From Ligustrum vulgare (Eukaryota > Streptophyta > Magnoliopsida > Lamiales > Oleaceae), in contig OY743181.1 in assembly GCA_963555705.1 (NCBI GenBank), positions 25,734,513 through 25,798,512 of the forward strand: a DNA stretch of 64,000 bases, read 5' to 3'. The position numbers and the translations under genes were made by a program. Below the pieces are notes generated by a model. The model had not been told where the DNA came from, ran no database searches, and saw nothing but the letters and a program-made list of their open reading frames with translations. Positions 54,744 through 64,000 of this stretch are shown piece by piece; position 1 is the stretch's first letter, and the number at the start of each line of letters is the position of its first letter.

Positions 54744-55530
54744 TGTTGACGCCACTAGGCTCATGGCTACTTACGGCTCGGCCAACACAGCGAATTGTCC
54801 ACCGCATGGTGTGGATTTGTTCCACGCGAGGTGGACGCGTTTTCAGGGGGTTTCGAACCTTGGACCTTTGGAATATATGAATTCCAAAGGCCTCGCTTAG
54901 TGGTTACCAGGGAGGCCTTTGGAATTCATATATTCCAAAGGTCCAAGGTTCGAAACCCCCTGGGGACGTGTCCACCTCGCGTGGAACAAATCCACACCAT
55001 AGCTTAGTGGTTACCAGGGAGGCCTTTGGAATTCATATATTCCAAAGGTTCAAGGTTCGAAACCCCCTGGGGACGCGTCCACCTCGCGTGGAACAAATCC
55101 ACACCATGCGGTGGACAATTCGCTGTGTTGGCCGAGCCGTAAGTAGCCATGAGCCTGGTGGCGTCAACATAAAAACGCGCTAGCTTAGTGGTTACCAGGG
55201 AGGCCTTTGGAATTCATATATTCCAAAGGTCCAAGGTTCGAAACCTCCTGGGGACGCGTCCACCTCGCGTGGAACAAATCCACACCATGCGGTGGACAAT
55301 TCGCTGTGTTGGCCGAGCCGTAAGTAGCCATGAGCCTGGTGGCGTCAACATAAAAACGCGCTAGCTTAGTGGTTACGAGAGAGGCCTTTGGAATTCATAT
55401 ATTCCAAAGGTCCAAGGTTCGAAACCCCCTGGGGACGCGTCCACCTCGCGTGGAACAAATCCACACCACGCGGTGGACAATCCGTGTGTTGGCCGAGCCG
55501 TAAGTACCCCAGAGGCTGGTGGCGTCAACA
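54744..55530. mobile_element. Foldback array of pol III-like units, TSD CAGAT
   Basis: An inverted partial unit (54744-54894) is followed by four direct units: 54895-55000 (truncated), 55001-55180, 55182-55362 and 55363-55530. Full units are about 181 bp and nearly identical. Each has TAGCTTAGTGGTTACC (tRNA A-box-like), a palindrome CCTTTGGAAT/ATTCCAAAGG, and GGTTCGAAACC (B box), then a GC-rich tail ending GGTGGCGTCAACA. Outer ends TGTTGACGCCAC and GTGGCGTCAACA are inverted, and CAGAT flanks both (54739-54743, 55531-55535). It might be a SINE-derived tandem or a foldback transposon. Short frames reading through it are not genes. Confidence 0.75.
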
Positions 55531-55535
55531 CAGAT

Positions 55536-55769
55536 GATAGGGATATCATATAGGAAGTTCTCTTGTTGATGAATCTGGTGCTTTTTGTAGGGAAGGAGGA
55601 TATTTATTATTATGATATAGACTAGTTAACAAGAGAGCCCTTTCTGAATTGATTATACAAGAGAACTCTTACATGGTATCATTCTGTGTAATAGAGAACC
55701 CATCACCATGTTTTCTTACTTACAGAGATTGTAGTATAGAAAACAGAAGTTCCATGAACAGTAGAGACA
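55536..55769. other. Short intergenic / 3' UTR of the 109-aa gene
   Basis: No separate feature recognised; part is probably the 3' untranslated region of the minus-strand gene at 55770. Confidence 0.4.
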
Positions 55770-56099
55770 TCAAATTGAAATCAAAGCAGCAGGAACCTTG
55801 AATTTGACAGGCAAACAGTTGACAAGATAAATGGTTATCTTATCCTTAACCCTTTTCAAAACAATGACCCTTTCTCCTCCCCATTGGATGACTGCAAGGA
55901 TCATCTTCTTAACTGGTTTATTCCCAGTTTTTACAATTCTGACATTTACAGACTCTTGTTTGCAATCCTGACCTGATTCTTTGCTTTCTTCGGCCTCGGA
56001 TTCTGATCGCCAGTGAAGTGGATAGCTCCTTAAGAAAACCCTTCTGGTATTGTAGTCTTCATATCGAAAACTTCTTGCTTTCATTCCCTTTTCCTCCAT
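55770..56099 (-). CDS. Small uncharacterised plant protein (109 aa)
   Basis: A single-exon minus-strand gene. The protein opens MEEKGMKARSFRYEDYNTRR and continues VFLRSYPLHW, which I recall as the conserved start of a small plant family without known function. A middle acidic then basic linker (SESEAEESKESGQDCKQE) follows. The C-terminal part has KKMILAVIQWGGERVIVLKR, a short beta-like hydrophobic segment, and ends PAALISI. There is no signal peptide or strong membrane helix. A TATAAA (56162-56157) lies about 58 bp upstream of the ATG. The frame is clean and codon use is ordinary, unlike nearby repeats. It is convergent with kish, separated by two foldback elements. Function not assigned. Confidence 0.75.
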   Translation of the reverse strand: MEEKGMKARSFRYEDYNTRRVFLRSYPLHWRSESEAEESKESGQDCKQESVNVRIVKTGNKPVKKMILAVIQWGGERVIVLKRVKDKITIYLVNCLPVKFKVPAALISI

Positions 56100-56156
56100 G
56101 TTTTTTTGGTGAATGTATATGTATTCTTAGATAAAAGCATGCTTTGGGAGCTCTAC

Positions 56157-56162
56157 TTTATA
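56157..56162 (-). promoter_or_regulatory. TATA box of the 109-aa gene
   Basis: CCTATAAAGTAG on the minus strand, about 58 bp before the ATG, implying a short leader. Confidence 0.5.
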
Positions 56163-58142
56163 GGTGGTGATTTGTGCTGTTATATTGTGTATTTGTTTGT
56201 ATTAGGTGTCGTGGGGAATGGGGGTTGATCCCAAGCCCGTATTAAAGAGTATAGTAGATCGACAATCAACGTAATTTTTCCGTCAAATAGGAGTAATATA
56301 AAAGTTACGTATTGTTAGGGTCCATTCGGTAACGCATTTAAAACAAAAATTTAATGAACATAATTTTTCATACCATTTTTTAACTACACGCATTTTATCT
56401 CTCAAATTTTTAAACACACATCTTACCTAAAAAACCTAAATAATAAATCACATTATAAATCAATTTCCTTGATTTGATAGCAGCCAACTGGAGCCTTCAA
56501 GGATATGGTCGTTTTAAATCTCATGCTAATTCTAGTAATTGAACGTAGTGGTGAACAAGGATTCATACGGTCGACCCTGAATCTCTTGTGATCCGTTATT
56601 TGTTGGGTAGGAGTGGGGAAGGGGGTTGGAATCAGTTTAAACTATACTAATCAGTCTATTGAGATCTTGATTATTTTATCAATGGAGCTGCTGTCTGTGG
56701 TGAACTGTCTTTTTATGGAGTTCCTTGTAAATTTAATGATCACATTTCTTTTGTGGTAGTTTATCAGTTGCAGCTTTTATAGGTAATAATATATTTGTTT
56801 CCTTTTAATAACGATAAGAAAAATGATACTTGTACAACTTTTGATGACAATTATAGTTGACAATCCAGATGTGGCAAATTGTGTTATGTTGATTTAAAAG
56901 GTGATGTGATATGATGTATAAGTTAGCATGATCGTGACACATCTGAATTATCAATTATAATTGTACAAGTAGCATTGTTCGGATGGTAAAACCTTGAATC
57001 TATTTTTGGAACTATGGATTGTGTCCAATTCATTTGTTGTGTCCATCGAATGGATTATTTTGGATTAGTACAGGATATGCCCCTCAAATTTTTTATTTTT
57101 ATTTTTACATTGCTTAAGATTTGTCTAATTTTGGTAGAACTGCGCATTCGTTGAAATATACGATAAAATGAAAATTTTCCCACTTTTATCAACTAGAAAA
57201 TTAAACCAATCAAAGACTTTCAATTGATATTTTTCATAAATTTTTTTCAAACAAATCAATTCTTTAAAATATTTTCTTTACACCAATTTTCTATCATTGC
57301 AATCAAACACACCCTTAAACAATTTTAGTTAATGAGGTCCTCCCAAGTTTCATATAGATTATTTCTCAATACAATTTCTTTCAAATTCATATGAACTGAT
57401 TCTTGAATACCATTCTGGTAGAATATTCATGTGGGATGTTCTTAGATTTTATACGTGTGATACATGTTCTTTCTATTTCCCCAAGTAAAGTTCTTCGTAT
57501 CGCAACGCATATTGTGTCGACTTGACCTTTCATAAGTAGATACAGAGAAAACATGTAACTTAAAAGCTCTCACTTGTAAACATGTACATAATAAATATGA
57601 CATGTAATATGTCAATAAAAATGTGTCACCTCACAATGTCTTAAAAAATGTTCCATAATAATGTCTCTAATTCTAAGAATGTATATACTGAAATAAATGT
57701 AGTCATACAAAACAATTTGCATTATTGACTTCAAACTCAAATTTATTAAAATTATGACTCGATTAATAGTTAATTTGAAACAAAAATTATTGAGAATTTA
57801 ATTGCTTATTGAATACAAAAATGTAGATACTTTGCGCTTCAACTTTGCATCTGGGGCTAAAAGAGGGAAATTATAATATTATTTGTAAACAATATTATTA
57901 AAATATAAATTAAATTATCACACAGACAGATTGCCATTAACGACACAGAACGTACACTATCAAACAATGTCAACATCCATGCTAACTAAACACAAGGCAG
58001 GGCTCGTTGAAAACTATGACAATTTCATCAATTTAATATATTCTTAAGATTGATTGTGAAAACTATTTATTTATCTATCTTTGACACGTGGCATTTTGAT
58101 TTGGCTAATTGTTCCTAACGCACATTTCTTTTCATAATATTA
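56163..58142. other. Intergenic, 2 kb, no gene recognised
   Basis: No open frame above background. GGGTCCATTCGGTAACGC near 56330, followed by AT-rich sequence, looks like one end of a decayed MITE, but no matching end is clear. The last five bases before the next element's LTR are ATTTC. Confidence 0.4.
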
Positions 58143-58147
58143 ATTTC

Positions 58148-59297
58148 TGACGAGCAATAATCTAATTTTTACCCCAAGCACCGTCAGTAACTAATCCCAA
58201 CCATACCCAAATTGACAGTGGGCAATCTTGGTCCCCAACCACTTCAAACTATCCTCGAGCTAGATGTGTCAAGACGGACGGGCCGACCAGACCCGTGAAA
58301 ACCGGTCCGGATTGACCCGGGACTGCAGGCCGACTCATGACCCGTGCGGCCGGTTCACGGGTTAAGAAGTTGTGAACCGCGGGCTTTGCGGGTCAAACCT
58401 TCGTGGGCTGCGGTTAACCCGCTAGCCCGTAAAAAAAAAAAAAAAATACTGTTTTTATTAAATATGGTAACATTAAAATCTCTCTTCTTCTAGAAACTCT
58501 AATACAACTTTTAAAGTAAAATCTTATTTTTTTCTTCCTAATAGCTAAAAAAAATACTGTTTTTTTACAATAGTTATTAGAAATACATTTATCATTTAAT
58601 TGTTATTTGTTTATATTTTATTTAAATTTGTAAATTTAGAAGTAATTCATATAACATAAACTATAATTTTAAATTCTATGTAAATATTTTATGGTATAAA
58701 TATGAATTTATCATTTTAATCATTTTGTATTTAGAAACTTGACAAAAAATTTGCTATAAATATGAAAAATCTATGTTTTTATTCATATGGGCTAAATCAG
58801 AAATAACTGCGACCCGCATGGACCACCCGGATCGACACCTCTACCCCGAGCTATTATTATCCCCGAGGAGTAATACCCCACTATGATGGTGCACGATGTG
58901 ATCGAGGAGAATGGTGATCGGGGTGACGCCTTTCTATTGGACGAGTGTGTTTGAACCTGATACGTGGAGTTAGCGATCTCCTAATCCTAATAGAACTCAT
59001 TCATCAACTGAATCCTACTAGAACTCATGCCTAATTTCAAGCATCTTAGTCTAACAGGGATTCAATTACATGCATCTATAAATACTCGCATTTCAATCAC
59101 AATTCAGGTAGACAATTATTATTTTCCAGTTTATAGCCTCTTGCATACATCTTCTCTTTCCTCGTTACTGACTTAAGCATAGGAGAGGCGACGAGATCAA
59201 ACCTCATCGCCTTTGTTTCAGGTATTCGGAGATCCAGTTTGTGTTTGGTCGTTGCTCAAGCTCGGAGTATTTCAGGTACGAATTTTTTACATCATCA
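58148..59297 (+). repeat. 5' LTR of pol-less element (with hAT inside)
   Basis: It aligns with 63245-63851 after removal of the hAT (58261-58843 plus one 8-bp duplication), apart from a gap of about 50 bp near 59005. A TATA box CTATAAATACTC lies at about 59080. Confidence 0.9.
58261..58843. mobile_element. Non-autonomous hAT, with empty site in the other LTR
   Basis: The ends TAGATGTGTCAAGACGG and the complement TAGAGGTGTCGATCCGG form imperfect inverted repeats. Flanks CCTCGAGC and CCCCGAGC agree at 7 of 8. The 3' LTR at about 63350-63362 shows uninterrupted CCCCGAGCTATTATTAT, a paralogous empty site. 583 bp, no transposase. Confidence 0.92.
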
Positions 59298-59316
59298 TTG
59301 GCCCCGTTTGTGGGAA
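59298..59316 (+). other. Primer-binding-like site
   Basis: TTGGCCCCGTTTGTGGGAA directly follows the 5' LTR; it resembles the TGGCGCCGT-type sites of Tat-like gypsy elements. The priming tRNA was not determined. Confidence 0.6.
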
Positions 59317-59331
59317 ACATTACTAGAAGCC

Positions 59332-59586
59332 ATGGTTAATACACAATCTAGACTTCCACAAACAAAATTGCCTGCTCATGATCATACTGTTGGGCGAGAG
59401 TCGACATTACCAGCAAATCAGACATCAAACCGCCAATCTACTATTGATACCCAGGCAGCTTTGGAGGAACTTCGTCAACAAGTCGCTGTGTTGACTCAAT
59501 TACTTACGCAGCAGAACCAACGTGTGCCACCAACGCCTGAGGAAGGAAATGTTTCATGGGTCCAACCACGGACAGAATACTGCTAA
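59332..59586 (+). pseudogene. Short gag-like N-terminus
   Basis: ATG 59332 opens MVNTQSRLPQTKLPAHDHTV and a coiled-coil-prone ALEELRQQVAVLTQLLTQQN, then stops after 84 codons. Position after the primer site and the Gln-rich coiled coil suggest the start of gag. No capsid core or zinc knuckle follows. Confidence 0.5.
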
Positions 59587-59589
59587 GTG

Positions 59590-60000
59590 TCAGTTCATTA
59601 CATTAACCATGATCGTGTTAATATATTCGCACTGTTCGGGGTTAATACAAGTTCATTACATGTACCATGATCGTGTTACTACATGTTCATTACTTTAACA
59701 CTGTTCGGGGTTAGTACTAGTTCATTACATTAACCATGATCGTGTTAATTCATGTTCATTGCATTAGCACTATTCAAGGTTAATCACTACTCATACATTA
59801 GCTTAAGCTCGAGGTTAATACGTGCTCATACCTTAAGTTCGAGGCTAACACACATTCATACGTTAGCCATGTTTGGGGTTAATGCTTGCTCAATTAAAAT
59901 ATTGTTCGGGCTTAGCACGTTGACATTCTCACACGACTCTGTTTGGGGTTATTTCCTCGGTTATCATGATTGTACTCATGTTTATGCAATGATGTAGCTC
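59590..60000. repeat. Degenerate tandem repeats, about 58-69 bp
   Basis: GTTCATTACATTAACCATGA with GATCGTGTTA and CTGTTCGGGGTTA recurs near 59593, 59651 and 59720, then in weaker form (CTCGAGGTTAATACG) to about 59900. It occupies the place of pol in the pol-less element. Confidence 0.7.
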
Positions 60001-60093
60001 GAGCAAAAAACTTGGAAAACATTTCATTCATCAAAAAGAGAAATTACATTAGGGGTCGGGGTTAGGGAAACATAACTATTAATTATGACAAGC

Positions 60094-62869
60094 CTAATGA
60101 TCAACGACCTTGAGCTCATCTCCCGAGCCTTCATCTCCATCAGCGGGGCCATCGTCAGATTCTGACAGAACAAGGCCTTCCGTTAGGTCGGGGTCACCTC
60201 GAACATCGTCAGCCTCAATCCGTTTCTTTTGAAGCATTGCTCGTACCTGCTTAAAAGTATAAAGGTAGGAGCCTGAGGTATACTCCCCCTGCATGAGCCC
60301 GAACTCCTCTGACTTCTTGAAATCTTCTATGGCTTCTTGACTCAGCAGCGGACAACTTTTCAATAAAGTCCTTTTGTGTGCGCTCGAGCTCGAGTTTTAG
60401 CTCTTCTTCCCTGTCCATTGACTCCCCGAGGTTCTTTTTCAAAGCCTCGCTTTCTTTCTTCAACTCTTTATTCTCATCCCGTGACCGACTTTACCAATCC
60501 TTCTACCTTTTCGGAATCGTCAGTGGCTCGAAAAGCTACGCCCTGGGCAATGTTCAAAGCCTGCAGAGTAAATAAAACATTAGGTCGGGGAAAGGAGATA
60601 AAGTTTTGGATAAAATTCAATTCTTACCCTGTTCAGCACGGCCTCCAAATGTCTAAAGCCCATGTTCGGGCTTACTTCCCTCTTGTACTTCTCCACGATG
60701 TCAGGCGACTGGGAAGCTTCCTTTGAAGATTCATCCTCGAGGTTTACAACATCGGGGATCGCCTTGGACTGAGAGTCACAAGGAGGAGGAGGGGGAACGT
60801 CCACATGATCCTCATCCCTGAGTAATGTACTCAACCTTTCCCCGGGGCCACTAGGCACGCGAGGCCTCTTTTTGTCCTTTTTTGTAACCGAGTGCCAACC
60901 ACCAGCTACGGCCTTGCCCGTTATAAAGTTGTTCAGTCTGGAAGGGTCAAATGTCATGTTATCTACAAGGGCAAAAACAAAGGCATTAGAACGAACAATA
61001 CAATAGGAAGATTTAAAATAGAAAGAGTGACCAGACTCCTACCCCCGAAGTTCCTTACTCCAGCAAGATCAATGACTTCATCCCCGAGGAGTTCATCCAA
61101 ATTATTGACTAAGGGCTCGAGGCTCTCCAGTGTCTGCCTATCATGCTCTAATACCTCAGAATATGCCTGCCCCTCGTTGAACTTTATAGTATTCGGGACC
61201 ACCCACGTTGACCAAAAAGGGTGCCCGGTGTGACGGACCTGCCGTTCGGCACCCGAGATGCTCGCAGGCATACGGGTCAGCCTTCCCCAATACACGGGCC
61301 AGCAAGCTATTAAGTATGCATAACAGAACTTTGGAAATGGCCTATTGATATTACCTGCAATTGCATAGGCCATGTTAGTGCACATCCTGAATAATCCGAA
61401 AATGTATGATCCTTGTCGTGTCACATGAGTAGGGGAAAAACCAGACCGTAACATGCTCCCCCACCCAATCCGCTAGCGACCTCGCAGCGGTGAGCTTTCC
61501 TCGCGTCCACACATGGCCTTCCTCTTCAATCAATCTTCCACCTCAAAGGACTTGCCAAATTCTCCACATTTACGGTACCACCCTCTAGTGAACGAGAGTC
61601 CGCAGTGCCCCCTGCACCTCGTCTCGCAGTGCCCCCTGCACTTACCGCATTCGACACCAACCTTCACCCTGTGCCCTCTGCACTAGTCCCTCGGTTGGAC
61701 GGCACTCCTCACGGTCGAAGCTCCTCCGGCATGTCGAAGCATACTCAATGCATTGCCCTCTTTTGATGGATTCCCCTCAATACTCTGCCATGCTCAACGA
61801 AACAAACGTACAACACGACTGCACTAACCATACCTTTTCCTGCGCTATCCCAAAGTTTTCCTCCCTCAATTATTTAGCTTACTGACGTCGTTTCTCCATT
61901 TTGCTCTTTGGCAAAGTCACGCATTTCATGGCCCAAAACCGTTGCCGAAGAATGCACGCCATTGGTCTGCCACTCCAACAACGCAACGTTCAAACGGTCC
62001 CGCTCTGATACCACTTGTGACGGACCTGCCGTTCGACACCCGAGATGCTCGCAGGCATACGGGTCAGCCTTCCCCAACACATGGGCCAGCAAGCTATTAA
62101 GTATGCATAACAGAACTTTGGAAAGGGCCTATTGATATTACCTGCAATTGCATAGGCCATGTTAGTGCACACCTTGAATAATCCGACAATGTATGATCCT
62201 TGTCGTGCCACATGAGTAGGGGAAAAACCAGGCCGTAACACCGGGCTCTTGAGGAATAACATAAAAAAACCTCTCCTTCCAACCCCGAAGAGAGCTCGGC
62301 ATCATAGGCATCCTGAATCTACCCAGACTAGACAAATAAGCAAAACAAGAAAAGTAGGGTAGCTGCTTGAGCTCGAAGACCATCCTGTAAAGGTCTAATC
62401 GGGGTTCTATTGACAAGAATCTACAGACAATAAAAAAGTAGACCAACATCCTCCAACCGTTCGACACTAGCTGCCCCAGGCACATGGAGTGCTCCACGAG
62501 GAACCCAATAAAGAAGGGATGTAGTGGCCACCTAAGCCCGGCCTTCAAAGCATCCCTATAAACTGAAAAGTCCCCCTCTCGAGCAATCACTATCCTATCC
62601 TCTGGGGTGGGAGCCCAGACATCACATATGGGAATAAGGCCGAACTCCCGAGCTATTTCTATAATCTTATGTTCCTTATACGTACACTTAAGTTCAGGTT
62701 AAGTCAACGGGATTTCATCCTCGCCTTGAATCCGAGGCCTGACGTCTACAAGATCAACCATGGGGATAAGAGAATTCCCTATATCCTCGGGATTACTAAG
62801 CTCACTGATCAAACTAGTCGTGCTACTACTACTACTACTACTACTCGAGGTACTATCACTACTAGACAT
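60094..62869 (-). pseudogene. Antisense ORF with putative gypsy-type transposon domain, spliced, TRIM-interrupted
   Basis: It starts at ATG 62869 with a Ser-rich run from an AGT repeat. A TAA stop near 62699 fits a mutated Gln codon. The domain EGDFSVYRDALKAGLRWPLH ... QLVSNGWRMLVYFF ... MPSSLRGWKERFFYV (62590-62241) matches the putative gypsy-type transposon family (PF04195, my recognition). The TRIM splits the frame, which resumes with HPFWSTWVVPNTIKF. Two introns are likely: 61042-60963 (GTAGGA...TTGTAG) and 60627-60561 (GTAAGA...CTGCAG). The C-terminal part is a coiled coil (KELKKESEALKKNLGESM), a one-base shift near 60360, then EEFGLMQGEYTSGSYLYTFK and an acidic tail. Its role in retroelements is unknown. 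It is now broken. Confidence 0.75.
61229..62240 (-). mobile_element. TRIM retrotransposon, tRNA-iMet primer site, TSD CCGG
   Basis: Two 225-bp LTRs (61229-61453 and 62016-62240), both TGTGACGGACC...CGTAACA on the + strand and nearly identical, surround 562 bp without coding. On the minus strand TGGTATCAGAGC (62013-62002) next to the 62016 LTR is a perfect initiator-Met tRNA primer site, fixing orientation. A purine tract (GATTGGGTGGGGGAGCA) abuts the other LTR at 61454. CCGG flanks both ends. At 1,012 bp it fits a TRIM, inserted in the antisense ORF. LTR frames shown as ORFs are not genes. Confidence 0.92.
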
Positions 62870-63019
62870 ATCACCTAGAAACTGGAAATTGGGTTTAACT
62901 TAAGGGTTCGAGCTCTTACCTCGAATGCCGAAACACACCAAAACACTCTTCTAAGCTCGAGCATGACCAACTTGGATTCACTCTCAAGAGAATTTGCAAG
63001 TGTGAAAATGAGGAGAACC

Positions 63020-63029
63020 CTATTTATAG
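63020..63029 (-). promoter_or_regulatory. TATA box of the antisense ORF
   Basis: CTATAAATAG on the minus strand, about 150 bp upstream of ATG 62869 and outside the 3' LTR. It indicates a separate promoter for the antisense gene. Confidence 0.65.
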
Positions 63030-63244
63030 TGCAAAACCGCCTGAATACCAATGGTCGCCGTGATCTGAACCGCCAAACGACGCCACATGTCGCCCATCCT
63101 TGGCCCACGTGGCCTGAAAAACATCACTTCTTTTAGAATGACGTGGCTCTTGGAAGAACCATCAGTTCACCCGTACCATTTCGACCCATCATTCATAGCG
63201 CATCCTGTCCTCCCCGACCTCGCACATGGATGCGCGGGGGCCAG

Positions 63245-63851
63245 TGATGAGCAATAATTTAATTCTCACCTCGAGCACCATCAGTAACTAACCCTGATCA
63301 TACCCAAATTGATAGTGGGAAATCTTGGTCCCCCGACCACTTCAAATTACCCCCGAGCTATTATTATACCCGAGGAGTAATACCCCACTATGATGGTGCA
63401 CGACGTGATCGGGGAGAATGGTGATTGGGGTGACGCCTTCCTATTGGACGAGTGTATTTGAACCTGATACGTGGAGCTAGCAATCTCCTAATCCTAATAA
63501 AACTCATTCACCAACCGAATCATATCTGGGACTTACAACATTATCCCTAATAAGTAGGAAAATGATTCCTACTAAAACTCATGTCTAATTTCAAGTATCT
63601 TAGTCCAACAGGGATTCAATTACGTGCCTCTATAAATACTCGCCTCTCAATCACAATCCAGGTAGATAATTATTATTTTTCAGTTTATAGCCTCTTGTAT
63701 ACATCTTCTCCTTCTTCTTTACTGACTTAAGCATCGGATGGGCGACGAAATCACACTTCATCACCTTTGTTTCAGGTATCCGGAGATCCAGTTCATGCTT
63801 ATTAGTTGCTCAAACTCGGAGTATTTCAGGTGCGAATTTTTAGCATCATCA
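63245..63851 (+). repeat. 3' LTR of pol-less element
   Basis: 607 bp, TGATGAGC...CATCATCA, with a TATA box CTATAAATACTC at about 63629-63640 and the empty hAT site near 63355. It is followed by the ATTTC duplication. Confidence 0.92.
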
Positions 63852-63856
63852 ATTTC

Positions 63857-64000
63857 AATGTCCTCAATAATTTGGAATTTTTTTTCGAAATCTCATTCAT
63901 TTTGTTACACAAATATATTAGCGTCACAATTTTGTCATTCCTCATTGATCGTTACTTATTGTTATATTATATTCTCAATTCTTTGTTTATCATATTCTTA
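63857..64000. other. Flank after the last element
   Basis: AT-rich DNA; nothing recognisable before the window ends. Confidence 0.4.

Larger units (their letters stand above)
58148..63851 (+). mobile_element. Pol-less gypsy-type element (LARD-like) with antisense ORF, TSD ATTTC
   Basis: LTRs lie at 58148-59297 (TGACGAGC...CATCATCA, containing a hAT) and 63245-63851 (TGATGAGC...CATCATCA). ATTTC flanks both ends (58143-58147, 63852-63856). A primer-binding-like site follows the 5' LTR and a purine tract (GCGCGGGGGCCAG) precedes the 3' LTR. The interior has a short gag-like start, degenerate tandem repeats and a long minus-strand ORF; no protease, RT, RNase H or integrase is seen. The antisense ORF and layout resemble the Tat lineage. 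The element must borrow enzymes. Confidence 0.88.

Noticed and set aside
54795..55183. Overlapping ORFs of 70 and 71 aa in the foldback array
   Set aside because: They simply read through the GC-rich tandem units and repeat each other; the units look like pol III-type repeats, not genes.
61874..62282. Several ORFs around 62 kb and 61.3 kb with similar peptides
   Set aside because: They come from the two TRIM LTRs and its interior. The similarity is LTR duplication, not a gene family.

Overview
The window is nuclear DNA of an angiosperm, most likely a eudicot. The evidence is spliced plant-type genes, Athila-like gypsy, Copia, plant LINE, hAT, Mutator-type and Harbinger-type transposons, a tRNA-derived SINE, a TRIM and an endogenous pararetrovirus relic. 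Only two host genes can be supported. One is a complete four-exon gene for protein kish (TMEM167 family, 70 aa), spread over about 25 kb on the + strand (27204-52122). The other is a 109-aa uncharacterised single-exon gene on the - strand (55770-56099). Nearly everything else is layered mobile DNA.

Layout. 1-1.2 kb: decayed pararetroviral reverse transcriptase. 1.5-2.6 kb: AT-rich repeats. 3.3-7.4 kb: two hAT elements; the second has a perfect 8-bp duplication and an almost whole transposase with two in-frame stops. 7.9-22.3 kb: Athila-like gypsy material, with two + strand LTRs of related subfamilies, an ORF of unknown function, then a minus-strand gag-protease-only element. A full-length LTR of that element's own family lies head-to-head with it, and a 2.4-kb repeat-rich LTR-like insertion splits its gag-protease ORF. 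23.5-27.1 kb: decayed Copia element (TSD CATAT) directly upstream of the kish start codon.

Kish spans 27.2-52.1 kb. Intron 2 (6.3 kb) holds a SINE, a 5'-truncated LINE and MITEs. Intron 3 (18.3 kb) is explained by one hAT insertion (TSD ATTCTAAT at both ends, 33912-50848). That hAT was invaded by a gypsy element, and the gypsy LTR was invaded by a full-length LINE whose two ORFs are both open. Removing the nest leaves an intron of about 1.3 kb, and less without a Harbinger-type MITE.

52.8-55.5 kb: a 1.8-kb Mutator-type foldback element (9-bp TSD) and an unusual foldback array whose units carry tRNA-like A and B boxes. 58.1-63.9 kb: a pol-less gypsy-type element (TSD ATTTC). It carries an antisense, apparently spliced ORF with its own TATA box and a putative gypsy-type transposon domain. 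A TRIM interrupts that ORF, and a small hAT interrupts the 5' LTR.

The genes do not form an operon or pathway. What links them is insertion history, which target-site duplications allow to be ordered in many places. Boundaries given for decayed elements are read by eye.
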